DNA of 64,000 nucleotides, from positions 113,683,547 to 113,747,546 of the forward strand of contig CM051455.1 in the NCBI GenBank assembly GCA_028274465.1, in the 5' to 3' direction. Below are positions 1 through 11,893 of this stretch, piece by piece. Made by a program: the position numbers and the translations under genes. Each line of letters begins with the position of its first letter. Position 1 is the first letter of the stretch. The notes beneath the pieces were generated by a model. The model made no database searches, was not told the origin of the DNA, and worked only from the letters and a program-made list of their open reading frames with translations. This stretch comes from Plantago ovata (taxonomy: Eukaryota > Streptophyta > Magnoliopsida > Lamiales > Plantaginaceae).

Positions 1-337
1 GTGAAGACAGTTAAAAACAAAGCATGCAATTTTCAAGCACAAGTATTAAATAATTACAAGTTACCGAAGAGATATTCTTTCTCGAAACTTGGTCGGAAAC
101 CAGTATAAACGGGAGTGGACAGCCCCGCGAGATAAGGGAGCGGCTACAGAACTAGCCCCCAGTAAAAGTATTGCTGAGCGAGGTCGCTCTCATTCTCAGC
201 TTGCAGAGCGAGAATGCAATCATCTAAAGTATCGGGGACGGGATGTTTCTTTCCAATTGGTCCTCAGTAAAAAAGCTTAGGAACACCCCACTCCACGTCC
301 TCATCGCTCATACCAGGAAGCTTCTTCTTCTTGACAT
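1..337 (-). pseudogene. Antisense accessory ORF (3' part, beyond the copia insertion)
   Basis: After removal of the copia element and one copy of AGATG, the frame from 9072 continues without a shift into this segment, through a basic KKKK block. It meets a TGA at 264-266 and a further in-frame TAG at 144-146. The gene may really end at 264, or the stops may be decay. Sequence continues past the left edge of the window. Confidence 0.55.
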
Positions 338-342
338 AGATG

Positions 343-1178
343 TGTAAGAAAATATGGTCAGAGTTACCCCTAGGGTACGCAGCGGAATTTCAAAAAAATT
401 CTTAACATGCAGGTTAATTGATCATGTATATAGCATATATATTAAACACGTCAATTAGAAGACTTACAATACTCCAAAAGCAAGCACAGGTACCAAGTCT
501 TCGTAATAATCCGGTGAATCTTCTCCTTCGTCGAAATCGAAGATATCTGCAATACTTTGATTATCTGCAAGACAATAAAAGTTAATTTCCAGCTCCTTGA
601 ACATCAACCTTGGTATCCACGGATGAACAGCCTATCGGAGAGAATGCTAGGATATTCTTTGTGTGGCCAAGAAGATGAGGCGGCAGTTTTCCTCCGGTGA
701 GGGGTGGCGCGCGCGTGGCTTGGTATGAGGTAGGGGAGAGCTTTTAATTTCTCTAAGAAAACTGGTAGAAAGAATGATCTAAAATCTGTCTGTTCAATCA
801 ACCATTTGAATACGTATCCTGTCTGTGCTCTAACAAGTATAACCTCCACGCATACTAGCCTCAGCTGGTTCATTCAGACCCCTACATCCGAGATGAACCT
901 TGACTAGGGAGAGTTTGGGATAGATGATAACTCACATAGCTCCCACTATCTGTGTGATCGGTCATTTATCCCGAGGGGACATGTTTAATATCAATACATA
1001 CAGGAATAGAGATATGACATGCTGCATGCCTGGTGTAATATAAATATGAAAGCGATACTCAATAGTCAAACAACAAACATATATTATATTACGTTGACCT
1101 GTGTAATAGTACATATATGCCCTTTATAAGGGCTGCATGCCCTTAATAAAGACTGTCTCTAGGACATATAAACTATCA
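343..1178 (-). repeat. 3' LTR of the copia element, internally deleted
   Basis: 836 bp against 2087 bp for its partner at 6980-9066. It matches the partner over 343-800 and again from about 826 to 1178. The partner segment 7441-8715 is missing. At the junction (about 802-825) lies a filler of about 24 bp identical to 1600-1623 in the element's own RNase H region. Confidence 0.9.
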
Positions 1179-1193
1179 ATCTCCCACTTGGAC
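1179..1193 (-). other. Polypurine tract of the copia element
   Basis: On the minus strand this reads as a purine-rich run (CCAAGTGGGAGAT) directly before the TG of the 3' LTR. That is the position expected for the plus-strand primer. Confidence 0.7.
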
Positions 1194-1675
1194 TAGAGCC
1201 AGTCACCTTTATGCTTAATACCCAGATTAGCATAATGTCTTAAGTGGACATCCACTGATAAGACCTTAGTGAGAGGATCTGCCACGTTGTCCGTGGTAGA
1301 GACACGTTCTATACTGACTTCTCCTCTATCAATAATCTCACGTATAATGTGATACTTTCTAAGTACATGTTTGTTCTTGTTTGTAGATCTAGGCTCCTTG
1401 GCTTGAGCGACGGCGCCCGTATTGTCACAATAAATCGTTATTGGACTAGGAGCAGGAACAACCCTCAATTCCTTCAAGAACTCTGAAATCCAGACAACTT
1501 CTTTCGATGCTTCTGATGCAGCAATGTACTCGGCTTCTATGGATGAGTCAACAATTGTGGCTTGCTTAGAACTCTTCCAACAGATAGCTCCTCCGTTCAA
1601 TTTGAATACGTATCCTGTCTGTGACTTAAAGTCATCAGGATCTGATTCAAATCCAGCGTCGACATAACCAGACAT
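1193..1675 (-). pseudogene. Copia RNase H region (fragment)
   Basis: About 160 codons of the C-terminal copia polyprotein. Visible family features are the GYVDAGFESDPDD block that opens copia RNase H, a SSKQATI segment, the EAEYIAASEA acidic core and the KYHIIREII block near the end. It is cut off from the reverse transcriptase by a stop at about 1679-1684. The family RNase H degrades the RNA of the RNA/DNA hybrid; this copy is part of a dead element. Confidence 0.9.
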
Positions 1676-1681
1676 CTTTAA

Positions 1682-3448
1682 TTATGGTTCTCCACCAAAC
1701 ACCAAGAACATTTCCTTAGTTCGTCGAAGGTACTTAAGAATGTTCTTTACAGCAGTCCAGTGAGGTACTCCTGGATTCTGTTGGTGTCGAGAAGTGACAC
1801 TAAGCGCATATGCCACATCGGGCCTTGTGCAATTCATTGCATACATTATAGACCCTACTGCCGAAGCATAGGGCACACGACTCATTGCCTTTCTTTCTTC
1901 ATCAGTTTTAGGACTATCCTTAACTGATAAGACGATCCCATGCCTAGCTGGGAGAAAGCCTCTCTTTGAATCGTCCATCTTATAACGCTTCAGTATTTTG
2001 TTGATGTAGGTGGACTGTGTCAATCCTAACATCCTCTTGGATCTATCTCTATAGATCTTTATCCCTAGGATGTAGTTCGCTTCACCTAAGTCCTTCATTG
2101 AGAAGGTACTTGATAACCAAACTTTAGTCTCTTCTAGCATAGAGACATTGTTTCCCATGATCAAAATGTCATCAACATAAATGATCATGAAAACGACTCC
2201 CTTGTCGCTGTGCCTAGTGTAGACACAGGGATCTTCTACGCTTCTGACGAAGTCAAACGATTTGACAGCTTCATCAAAGCGGATATTCCAGCTCCTAGAC
2301 GCTTGCTTTAGCCCATAGATGGATCTCTGTAATTTGCATACAGTAGTTGGCCTGGTTTTACTAATAAAACCTTCCGGTTGTACCATATAGACCTCTTTAA
2401 GGTTGCCATTGAGGAAGGCAGTCTTTACCTCCATCTGCCAGATCTCATAATCATAGAAGGCAGCTATCGCAAGTAGAATTCGAATGGACTTCAATTTTGC
2501 TACCGGTGAAAAGGTTTCATCGTAATCGATGCCATACCTTTGCGTGTAGCCTTTCGCCACAAGTCTAGCCTTGTGCGTTTGTACCTTGCCATCGGCATCT
2601 GTCTTTCGTTTAAAGACCCATTTGCACCCAATAGGTCTAACCCCTTGGGGCAAGTCTACCAAGTTCCAAACTTGGTTCAGGTACATGGAGTCCATTTCCA
2701 ATTCCATGGCCTCATGCCATTTGTTTGAGTCAATGTCAATTATTGCCTCTTTGTAGGTCTCGGGGTCTTCCCGATCTGATAAGCCGACATCAAGTTCACT
2801 GATGTCTTCTATCATAAGGCTTGTCTTCTGAGGTCCTTTTAGGATCCTCTTCGACCTACGGAGCTCGACTGGTTCTTGCATTTCTGGTGCTTTTCTTTTC
2901 TGGCTTCTTGTAACACGAACATTATCAGTGGGCACTGATGCAGCTGGTAGCGCGCCGCGACCCTGTTCCCTAGCGGGAGGCTGCTCTTGTGCAACTTGTT
3001 GCACAGGTTGATTGACAACATGTTCTATTGGTGTGGTTTCAACTGTTGATCTAATCACAGGACTCCCACTGACTATGACATGCCTAGAAAGTGTCATATC
3101 ATTACACTTGTCTGCTTCGAAAGCTCCCACTGAACTTGAGTCCAAATCAGAAGATTTAGTGAACTCATGTTCGCGTGTGTCAAAGTCTTGAATTTCTTCA
3201 AGTTCTATCATGTCATCTAACCTCTCTTCTTCGAGGTATTCTGCTTCTAAAAACTTGACGGTTCTAGATACTATCACCTTGTGATCTTTAGCATGATAGA
3301 ATTCATCGCCTCTCGTCTGACGAGGATAGCCTATGAAATATACTTTGACACCCTTGGCATCTAACTTATCAGTGAGCATCAGTTTGCCTATCGCAGGACA
3401 ACCCCAAGGTCTAAGATAGCCCAGTGAGGGCTTCTTGCCCCCTTCCAT
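1682..3448 (-). pseudogene. Copia integrase C-terminus and reverse transcriptase
   Basis: 588 codons in one open frame. The N-terminal third is the integrase tail ([10 protein letters not shown] block) and a polar linker. The reverse transcriptase follows: WHEAMELEMDS start, GCKWVFKRK, DYDETFSPVAK, TAFLNG, YGLKQAS and the catalytic YVDDIL. The end (TRPDVAYAL, KYLRRTKE) leads toward RNase H. The frame is open, but the upstream junction to the integrase core is frameshifted near 3440 and the downstream junction has a stop, so no complete polyprotein can be made. Confidence 0.93.
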
Positions 3449-3963
3449 AACTCATAAGGAGTTTTCTCCACTGATTTAGATGGTACACGATTCAGAATGT
3501 AGATTACAGTTTGCAGCGCATATCCCCATAGATATTTTGGAAGAGTCGAGAATCCAATCATTGATCTTACCATGTCTAACAAGGTTCGATTCCTTCTCTC
3601 AGACACACCATTTAATTGTGGTGTTCCAGGAGGGGTCCATTGCGATTGAATTCCATTCTCCTTCAAGTAGTCGATAAATTCTTCACTAAGGTATTCACCT
3701 CCTCAATCTGATCGAAGAGTGACTATCCTTAGGTTCAATTCATTCTCGACTTCATTCCTAAACTCCTTGAATTTCCCAAAGGTCTCGGATTTATTCTTCA
3801 TAAGATAAATATATCCATACCTTGAGAAATCGTCAGTAAAGGTAACGAAGTAAGGATAACCTCCACGTGCTTGGACTTTAAAAGGTCCACATACATCGGT
3901 ATGTATGAGCTCTAAGCAGCGAGTGGCACGAACACCTTGTCCAACAAAAGGTTTGTTCGTCAT
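3388..3963 (-). pseudogene. Copia integrase catalytic core (broken)
   Basis: Two blocks, 3703-3963 and 3388-3666. The first has the DVCGPF and FTDDFSRYGYIYLMK motifs of the DDE integrase core. The second has the [21 protein letters not shown] block that holds the third acidic residue. Between them, RSD is followed by TGA and then GGEYL. The family normally has an arginine codon there, so a CGA to TGA change is likely. A +1 shift near 3440 puts the end out of frame with the reverse transcriptase. Confidence 0.9.
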
Positions 3964-4014
3964 CTTACCCTTAACACATGATTCGCATGTACCATATGAT
4001 TCAAAATCAAATGG

Positions 4015-4542
4015 TTATAAGTAGTCCAACTTCCTTAGTCTTTGAATCCGTGTTTCATTGATATGGCCTAGCCGACAATGCCATAGATAAGATGGATTAT
4101 TCTTTCTACTTGAAGACGGTTGCTTGTTATGTATTTGAAATAAAGGTAGACTACTTTGCAAAATATATAAACCATTCACTAAGCGAGCTTTTCCATAATA
4201 CTGGTCATTTAATGAAAAATAACAAGTATTATTAGCAAATCGAAATGAAAAAAACAAATTGTCCAACAATGGAATGGAAATAATATTTCTGACAATGGAT
4301 GGAACAAAATAAACGTTATCAAGTTCTAAACATTGTCCTGAAGGTAAATCTATCTTGCAGCGTCCAACGCGTTTGGCTTCAACTGGATTGCCGTTCCCAA
4401 CATGCAAGTCGATTTCACCTTGCTTGACTAGCCTGTGTTCAATTAGCCCCTGCACATTTTTACAAATGTGCGAGCCACATACTGTATCTAATACCCAACC
4501 ATTGGAGTCAAAAGTAGTCATGTTCATTTCAATAACAAACAT
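4015..4542 (-). pseudogene. Copia protease and GAG-pre-integrase region
   Basis: 175 codons. It opens with the aspartic protease segment, where the family triad D-T/S-G reads D-T-V (LDTVCGSHIC), so the catalytic motif itself is changed. The GAG-pre-integrase zinc-binding block (LWHCRLGHINETRI) lies near the end. A stop at about 4015-4017 separates it from a CESC block leading into integrase. A stop upstream (about 4545) separates it from gag. Confidence 0.9.
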
Positions 4543-4583
4543 ACCTTAGCTAGAAGCCGACGGCTTCTTAGCTTGATCTACCC

Positions 4584-5423
4584 TTAGCTTAGGGCAATCT
4601 TTCTTCCAATGCCCTTTCTGTTTATAGAAAGACATTCATCTGTGCGTACCATTCCACTCCTCTTGAACTTCCTTTTCTGGTTCAGACGCTTAGGCCTATC
4701 ACTCGAAGTGTTAGCCTTGGCTCCCGACTTTGCCTTACCCTTAGCACATTTGTTTCTCGGGTTTGGGTTAGACGGTTGCCCAATATACATGATCGATTTC
4801 TCCTTCTTAGGAAGAGTTTGATCATATGTCTTCAGCAGATTATGGAGTTCGGGCAGTATAACGTCCTTCGCATTCATGGTGGTTAATGATGAACTGCGAA
4901 TACGAACTCGGCAATGATTGAAGGACAAAGATCGCCATGATCTTATTCTCATCTTGAGAACATGTTCAGACATGTTCCCTCCTTCATTGAGCTTGCATCT
5001 GTGTATCTCTTTGATCAAATCAAATTCAACACTTTTGACTGTCGTCTTAAAGAGCGACTCAAGATGCTTCAGCATCTCATACGGCAACATGCTATCATGT
5101 TGTCTCTGCAGCTCATTGCTCATTGCCGCCAGCATAATACACTGCGCGGATCTAGCATCCTCTTGATGCTTATTAGACTTTGCCTTGTTGGCTTGATTCC
5201 AAGCAGCAACTTGATCGGCAGTCTGATTCTCGGGACACACGGGATTAGCCTCGTCCAAGACGTACTCAATCCTTTCGTACCTCAGCACCAAACGTATATT
5301 CCTGATCCAATCTAGGAAGTTTGGTCCGGTCAAAATTTGCTTCTCTAAGACAGCACGGAGCGAGATGCTCGCCATTTCAGTTTTTCTTAGGAGAAATAAT
5401 ATAGAACGAAAATAATAAATCAA
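4584..5423 (-). pseudogene. Copia gag with disrupted zinc knuckle
   Basis: 279 codons. The start resembles copia gag proteins (NFLDWIRNIRLVLRYERIEYVLDE), followed by the UBN2-type helical core (LLSLF-like LESLFKT and an NEGGNMSEHVLKMR block). A lysine-rich tail leads to where the CCHC zinc knuckle should be. A shift of one base destroys the knuckle: KGHWKKDC is readable only in another frame. The usual start is probably the internal Met of the MASIS block. Confidence 0.88.
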
Positions 5424-5936
5424 CTATTGAAATACTATTTCTAAATACACAGTCAACATAACTAAACAACAAGGTCTTTTAGCTGTTTAGCTCCCACTAT
5501 TTTCACATGATTGTCCCCAAAACAAACATACGGGTAATGTCCAACAAGTTACCGTAGTGGCCAAGATCCAAATCCATACTATGCTATACTCCAACGGGGG
5601 ATGGTCGCATAGCATAATATGACCGGTAGGACTATCCAATTGCGTCACGCAACTCTTGGGTGTTAAATCTAATTTAACCCGATGCTCTACATATTGTACC
5701 TATCGAGGTCGCTAGATACAATATGCATTAAGTTATAACCATAGGCTTACTTTAATCTGACGATCACTGCGAGTCTGCAAGACGAGGTCGCCAATACAGG
5801 AAAACGCAATGAATGTTCAGAATTAAAGCACCCCATGGAAAGCATCTCAGAAACATATACGCATACATGTCTCTGCACTTATATTGGTTGGGGCTTTTAG
5901 CTTGAGGGTTGTTATCAGTCATCTACAAACAAATAA

Positions 5937-6086
5937 GGGCGCCGCCTACCCATCATGCATGAGCGTTCTACACGTAATGGATGCCGCCTATCCATTCTAG
6001 TTCTAAACGCGGTCAAGCATATAATGGGCGCCGCCTACCCATACATAAAATATGCGGTCCGACAAATAAGAAGGCGTCGCCTACCC
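5937..6086. repeat. Four dispersed copies of a GCCGCCTACCC motif
   Basis: Copies at about 5937-5953, 5978-5995, 6025-6042 and 6073-6086, spaced 41-48 bp. Core GGGCGCCGCCTACCCAT with one to three changes per copy. They lie in the leader of the copia element. Confidence 0.7.
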
Positions 6087-6532
6087 TCGCATGCATAGCG
6101 GTCAACGGAAAGTAAAATACGTGGTATTTAAACATGCATTGTCAAACAATAGCATATTGAGCATACAAACAAATAGTAGCATATGTGGATGCCAAATGAC
6201 TTCATAATTTAATTATGAAAATTATAATCCCATACTTATAATCTCTATGAAAAATTTGAAAATTTGGACTAGATTGAAAAATCGAAAATCGAAAACCCGA
6301 AGGACTCAATTGTAATTTTCGAAACCTTGGAGGTGTTAAATCTAAAATTCAAAAGTAGAAGGACTTATTTGTAATAAACAATAAATTGATAAATCACAAA
6401 TAAGCCCCTTAACTTATACTAATTAAATTTAACCCCTCTAGTTAACAATAATTACAATTAAATCATATTTATATTCCAAATATAAAATTCAATCCTAAAA
6501 AATTCCAAAATTCGATTTTGGGTCCAACCCGG

Positions 6533-6736
<204 letters not shown>

Positions 6737-6960
6737 TACGGGGACGGGACCGTGTCCCGTCCCCTAGGGCGCCTGCGGCACGCAGGCGGCCGGGTATATA
6801 TATATATATATATATAATAAAAAAAATTCTTTTTTTGAAAAATATAAATTCTAAATTTATATAAAAACAAAACTTTGAAAATCGAATTAATCATAGAATC
6901 AATTGCATCCACATAAACTACAAAATCAAATAACATATATACGTATATGCATAATCAATT

Positions 6961-6979
6961 AACCTCGCTTTGATACCAC
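6961..6979 (-). other. Primer-binding site, initiator tRNA-Met
   Basis: On the minus strand, TGGTATCAAAGC follows the CA end of the 5' LTR after one base. It differs by one base from the plant copia primer site TGGTATCAGAGC, complementary to the 3' end of initiator tRNA-Met. Confidence 0.85.
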
Positions 6980-9066
6980 TGTAAGAAAATACGGTCACAG
7001 TTACCCCTAGGGTACGCAGCGGAATTTCAAAAAAATTCTTAACATGCAGGTTAATTGATCATGTATATAGCATATATATTAAACACGTCAATTAGAAGAC
7101 TTACAATACTCCAAAAGCAAGCAGAGGTACCAAGTCTTCGTAATAATCTGGTGAATCTTCTCCTTCGTCGAAGTCGAAGATATCTGCAATACTTTGATTA
7201 TCTGCAAGTCAATAAAAGTTAATTTCCAGCTCCTTGAACCACAACCTTGGTATCCACGGATGAACAGCCTATCGGAAAGAATGCTAGGATATTCTTTGTG
7301 TGGCCAAGAAGATGGGGCGGCGGTTTTCCTCCGGTGAGGGGTGGCGCGCGCGTGGCTTGGTATGAGGTAGGGGAGAGCTTTTAATTTCTCTAAGAAAACT
7401 GGTAGAAAGAATGATCTAAAATCTGTCTGTTCAATCAACCATGTAAAAGCTCTCTAATAGTCTACTATATATAGTAGTCAATAGAAGCCTAATGAATAAT
7501 CAATTAGACTTTATAAAGGAATAAGAATCTAATTCTTATCGCACTAGGAAACCAATTCAAGTCTAGATTCATTCCCAATCAAGTTAGAACTCAATCAGGA
7601 AAATCTAACTTATCCCTTGACTTCTAATAGACTAACTCCTTCCCCTACTCCATCTGCGCGCGCGTCCCGAGAGTGATAGGTGGGTCCCGATTTTGGGACC
7701 CACTTATAGTTCTAAGGCAATTCAAACTCCAAGTAAATTTTTCCCATGTGCATATATTAATTCTAAATTAACATATCCTTTCAAATCAAACCTCTATTAT
7801 ATTTCTAAAATATAATCTTTAATTGTATTTACATAAAATACAATTAATCAGCCAATTCAATTAATAATTCCAAATCATTAAGTGAGCCACAAATTATTAT
7901 AATTAATTCCAAATCAATTATAATCCATCAATCACAATTAATTCTAAATTAATTGCGATTCCATCTTCAAGGATATTCGGATAAGCTGAATCACCACATA
8001 GTGTGACCCATAGAGCCTCATTGTATTAAGCAAGTCCTAGACTAGGCAAAATGGAATTCCTAGAGGGTTCCATTTGCAATATTAATACATGAGGACGTTT
8101 GAGAGGTTTCTCAAAGCAAACCCTTTCGTTGTGAAGTCTGTTGCGCTCACGCGGGGATGGTAACGTCCCTTCATCTGACTGACTCGAATGCATCTAGGAT
8201 CGATGAAGTGTCTATCCCAATAATACATCCACGGGCGTCTTCAGTGAGTTGCATGGTGAATCCAATATCTATTATGACTATCATAATAATATTGATACGC
8301 TGGCCAGCGGTTTTACCAATCACATCTATGAACGACTATGAGCAGTGCTCTCCTGTGCTACACATGAGAGATGAATCCTTCACAGAATCACTTATCATCC
8401 CCATTTGTATTTAGCCATAATCCTGGATCGTGTCTTGGGTCAACTGCTTATTCAGAGCTGACATCGACGGGTCCACCAAGGATATGGGGCAACAAATGTG
8501 ATGATAAAGTCATGTAAGTCCAAAGGACGACTGGCATCACTTCGACAACTTACCGGTTCCCATAGACACTTCGGTGTAGAGTATACATCGATGGGAGTGT
8601 CCGGTGGGTATTTCCATTGTTCGGTAATCACCCTTAGAACAACTATGCGTAGTTATGGGAACGTTTATTGATTGTCCAACAATCCGTTCCGTGGCCGTGG
8701 GATCACCTCACACTTGCTCTAACAAATATAACCTCCACGCATACTAGTCTCAGCTGGTTCATTCAGACCCCTACATCCGAGATGAACCTCGACTAGGGAG
8801 AGTTTGGGATAGATGATAACTCACATAGCTCCCACTATCTGTGTGATCGGTCATCTATCCGAGAGGACATATTTAATATCAATACATACAGGAATAGAGA
8901 TATGGCATGCTGCATGCCTGGTGTAATATAAATATGAAAGCGATACTCAATAGTCAAACAACAAACATATATTATATTACGTTGACCTGTGTAATAGTAC
9001 ATATATGCCCTTTATAAGGGTTGCATGCCCTTAATAAAGACTATCTCTAGGACATATACACTATCA
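6980..9066 (-). repeat. 5' LTR of the copia element
   Basis: 2087-bp LTR with TG...CA ends (on the plus strand TGTAAGAAAA ... ACTATCA). It is followed at 9067-9071 by AGATG, the same pentamer as 338-342. The ORF at 8157-8414 within it has no family features and is not called a gene. Confidence 0.93.
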
Positions 9067-10591
9067 AGATGTACCTATGCCACCACTGATAGCCCGGAGA
9101 GGAAGGCGTGGCCTTGATGAACGAGAAGCCGGGGCGAGTAGACAAGTAATAAAAGAACTTGTTACCGCCACTCATCGATACGCGGAAAATCTGGTTAAAG
9201 TTTCTGAAGTTGAGCTCGATTCCTTTCCTTTGGCAATAAACGCCGAAACAAATAAGGGTCCCGAACGAGCTAGGGATCAGTTGCCACGGAGAGATCCCAA
9301 GTTGGTTAAATATATCCTTAAATGCATCGCAGAAGGGAAGGATCCATCCTCGCTCCAACGCCAAAAGATGCACGGCCATGTAGCCCGGCGTAGCATTATA
9401 AAAGGTCTGATCGCGATGAGGAATAAGGATGTCGATCACATCCTCATCGAGACCATAGTTAGCTCGGATTGTCGGAATCTCCTTCTCGAGCACAGTAGAA
9501 GCTGTAGTCGGGATCATGCGGTCCTCGTTACGTTCACCCTCTGGGTCAGGAAGATCAACATCCAAAGGACCACGAGTGAACTTCTTCTCGGTGGCCTTGG
9601 TTACTTTAACTTCCTCCTCCTCCTCCTCGACCGGCTCCGCCACCTTCTTCTTGGAGCGACCACTTTTCCTTTTATGGGTCCTGATGGGAGCATCCTCCTG
9701 ATCATCGTTGTTAAGGAGATCTTCCTCCACTTGCTCCTCGATACCAGGAAATTCGAAGCTAATAGTCCGAGGATCTATGGAATGGTAGCTGGTCTCTTCA
9801 TCCTCTCGACCACCATATCTAGCTTGGAACTCCGGGTCATAGAAAGTGGTCCCATCGTTCCTCGGAAGAGACGGCGATCTCCGGCTGCTCGGACCAGCTT
9901 CATCCCGATGATTGTCCTCGTCATCAGAAGAAATTATCATCCTCCTAACAGTCTGAGGAGGGAAAGGGACCCGGCGACTTGGATCGGGGAGAGCGACTTG
10001 CAAAGGGTTGGGGCTTAGATGATCATCTTAAGAATCTTCTTCCTCGCTCTCATCAGCCTGTTTAGAGTGTTCACCCTCCTCGAACACCGCAATAGCAGGA
10101 ACTGGACGGTCGGTGTCGTCCATATCTTCTACACGGATTTCTAAGGGATCTACTACATCCCGAGCATGGTAGTAGCGACCTCCGACATGTGCAGCTTGCA
10201 TTAGAAGGTCGTGAGGAATACCAGTGTCGGGAGGACCTCCCTCAGCTTCTGTCCTATCATCGATAAAATCGTCCTCGCTCCTGCATTGCCTCTTGCGTGG
10301 TTGCAACCTATACTCGTCAGCTTCATCCTCGGATTCCTCAGAAAAGCGAACCACTTCTTCATCATTAGACCCCTCTTTACCCTCCTCGCCCTCAGCCTCC
10401 TGCTCGTTCACATCTTGCTCGTTCACATTTTCTTCACCCTCAAGGAAGGGCTGTATGGCGTTATCGAGGAACCCGGTCGAGAGTGACGTCCCGGGTGACG
10501 CATCGTGGTCGGACCCATAGTCCTCGGCCTCGCGACGATTTTGGCTATCCTCGCTCCTCTCGGACATCCTAAGGGTAAGGCCAGAAAACAT
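9067..10591 (-). pseudogene. Antisense accessory ORF with Transposase_28-like domain (5' part)
   Basis: One minus-strand reading frame begins at the ATG at 10591. It runs through an in-frame TAA at 10028-10030 to the copia insertion at 9066 and resumes at 1-337. The first half is highly acidic (runs of E and D, many S). A basic KRKSGRSKKK stretch follows. Then comes a globular part (RANYGLDEDVIDILIP, LERGWILPFCDAFKDIFNQLGISPWQLIP, GVYCQRKGIELNFRNFNQIF) resembling the plant 'putative gypsy type transposon' domain (PF04195). It lies antisense to the candidate LTR at 10682-11336, the arrangement reported for extra ORFs of some Tat-lineage elements. Function unknown. The domain assignment is from memory of the family pattern. 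Confidence 0.6.
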
Positions 10592-10681
10592 AGTGAGAAG
10601 GGTGGTGATATGTCCGAGAGGTCAGTTTATGTATATTCAATTGGTTCGACCCCCTGAACGGAGAAAAAATCACAAAAAATA

Positions 10682-11336
10682 TGTTGGTATTGAAATATGT
10701 CCAGCCCGCATTTAAGAACTAGAGCGACCTAAGTGCGCGCTAGAGCCCTCAAGAACTGTTCCTTAAGGGTGCGACCAACCTTCCAAGTACGACACTGGAA
10801 GATGGTCGACCACCCCTCCAACGGAGTAGCTGAGAAGACAAATGAGCATGTCACCAGGGAGCGACCACCTTGCGTCAAGGAAAGACCCTGCAAAGGACAA
10901 CTAGACAAGGTCCTGGTCGAGCTATAGATTGTAAGGAAGGCTCGAGCACCTAGGTCGACCACAGCTGGTCGGTCCCTAGGTGGCCCGCCTTCCTAAAGAA
11001 TCACTAAAGTCTCGAAATGCCTAAAGTGCCCTCCAAACCCTAGGTCAGATCTTTGGGTCAAGCCCATGGACCTCCTTAATGGGCTTGGGCCAAAGAAGGC
11101 TTTGATCTCAGCCAGACACGTGTCGCGATCCTACGCAAAAGGACAATAAAATACTCAAAATATATAAAGAGGCCTCATTCATTACCCAGTGGGTAAGCAA
11201 TCAACACTCATCTACCCTCAATATTTCTCTCACTAGGGAACCTTTCAACTCCCTACTCGTAAAGTCGACACTCCGGTCTGATACATTACAGACCGGGTAA
11301 TAGACACTAACCCCCCCTCTAGTGGATTTCAGGTAC
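10682..11336 (+). repeat. Candidate 3' LTR of the older gypsy (Tat-like) element
   Basis: No gene. An A-rich purine stretch (about 10660-10680) precedes TGTTGG. An imperfect palindrome built on CCTAGGTCGACCA occurs near 10950-10980. A TATATAAAG box lies at about 11161-11169, followed by a pyrimidine-rich leader and a block ending GGTACA. This is the U3-R-U5 layout of a plus-strand LTR. The ends are guesses because the partner LTR lies outside the window. It fits an element whose accessory ORF lies antisense just upstream of the 3' LTR. Confidence 0.45.
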
Positions 11337-11492
11337 AGAAGGACGTAGTGCTTATATTCAGAGGAATACCCTTCTGGTTGTGATTGTAGTGCTACACTTT
11401 GAAGAAGATAGTGAGTAAGAACAGTGAACAAAATACCATTCAACAAGTTCTTAACTTCTTACTATTGTGTTGTATGATTTACTAACATCTAT

Positions 11493-11592
11493 NNNNNNNN
11501 NNNNNNNNNNNNNNNNNNNNNNNNNNNNNNNNNNNNNNNNNNNNNNNNNNNNNNNNNNNNNNNNNNNNNNNNNNNNNNNNNNNNNNNNNNNN
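11493..11592. other. Assembly gap (100 N)
   Basis: Exactly 100 N, the conventional size for a gap of unknown length. It separates the repeat block from the host genes. Confidence 0.99.
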
Positions 11593-11893
11593 ATACTGTA
11601 GCATCGCCACGGTACCAGTATTCATTAAAAAGGGGAGAAATTTTAGGAGTATAATTAACTTGATTAATACTAAAATTATAGTATCACCAATACCAATTTG
11701 ATAGAAACTTAGGTTACACCGATAATTATTCATTTATGTAATCCTAAACCACCACAATCCAAGTATCGACCCTGCCAAAAGGCCCAAAACGACATCGTAT
11801 AGAGCCTTATCTAAATTTTCCACTTCCCTTCCCATGGAGGAGGATTCTCATCTCCCACACATTTTGCCCATCCATTCACAGTGAGCAACAACA
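11593..11893 (+). promoter_or_regulatory. Upstream region of the DUF3143-type gene
   Basis: About 300 bp between the gap and the start codon. It must contain the promoter and 5' UTR, but I see no clear TATA box or other motif. Part of the promoter may lie in the gap. Confidence 0.4.

Noticed and set aside
604..873. 89-codon minus ORF containing QTGYVFK
   Set aside because: Created by the filler in the deleted copia LTR; not a gene.
8157..8414. 85-codon plus ORF
   Set aside because: Lies wholly in the copia LTR on the antisense strand and has no family features.
9077..10018. 313-codon plus ORF opposite the accessory ORF
   Set aside because: Mirror frame of the acidic minus-strand ORF; its composition is explained by the opposite strand.
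11482..11733. ORF running through the N gap
   Set aside because: Consists largely of unknown residues from the gap.
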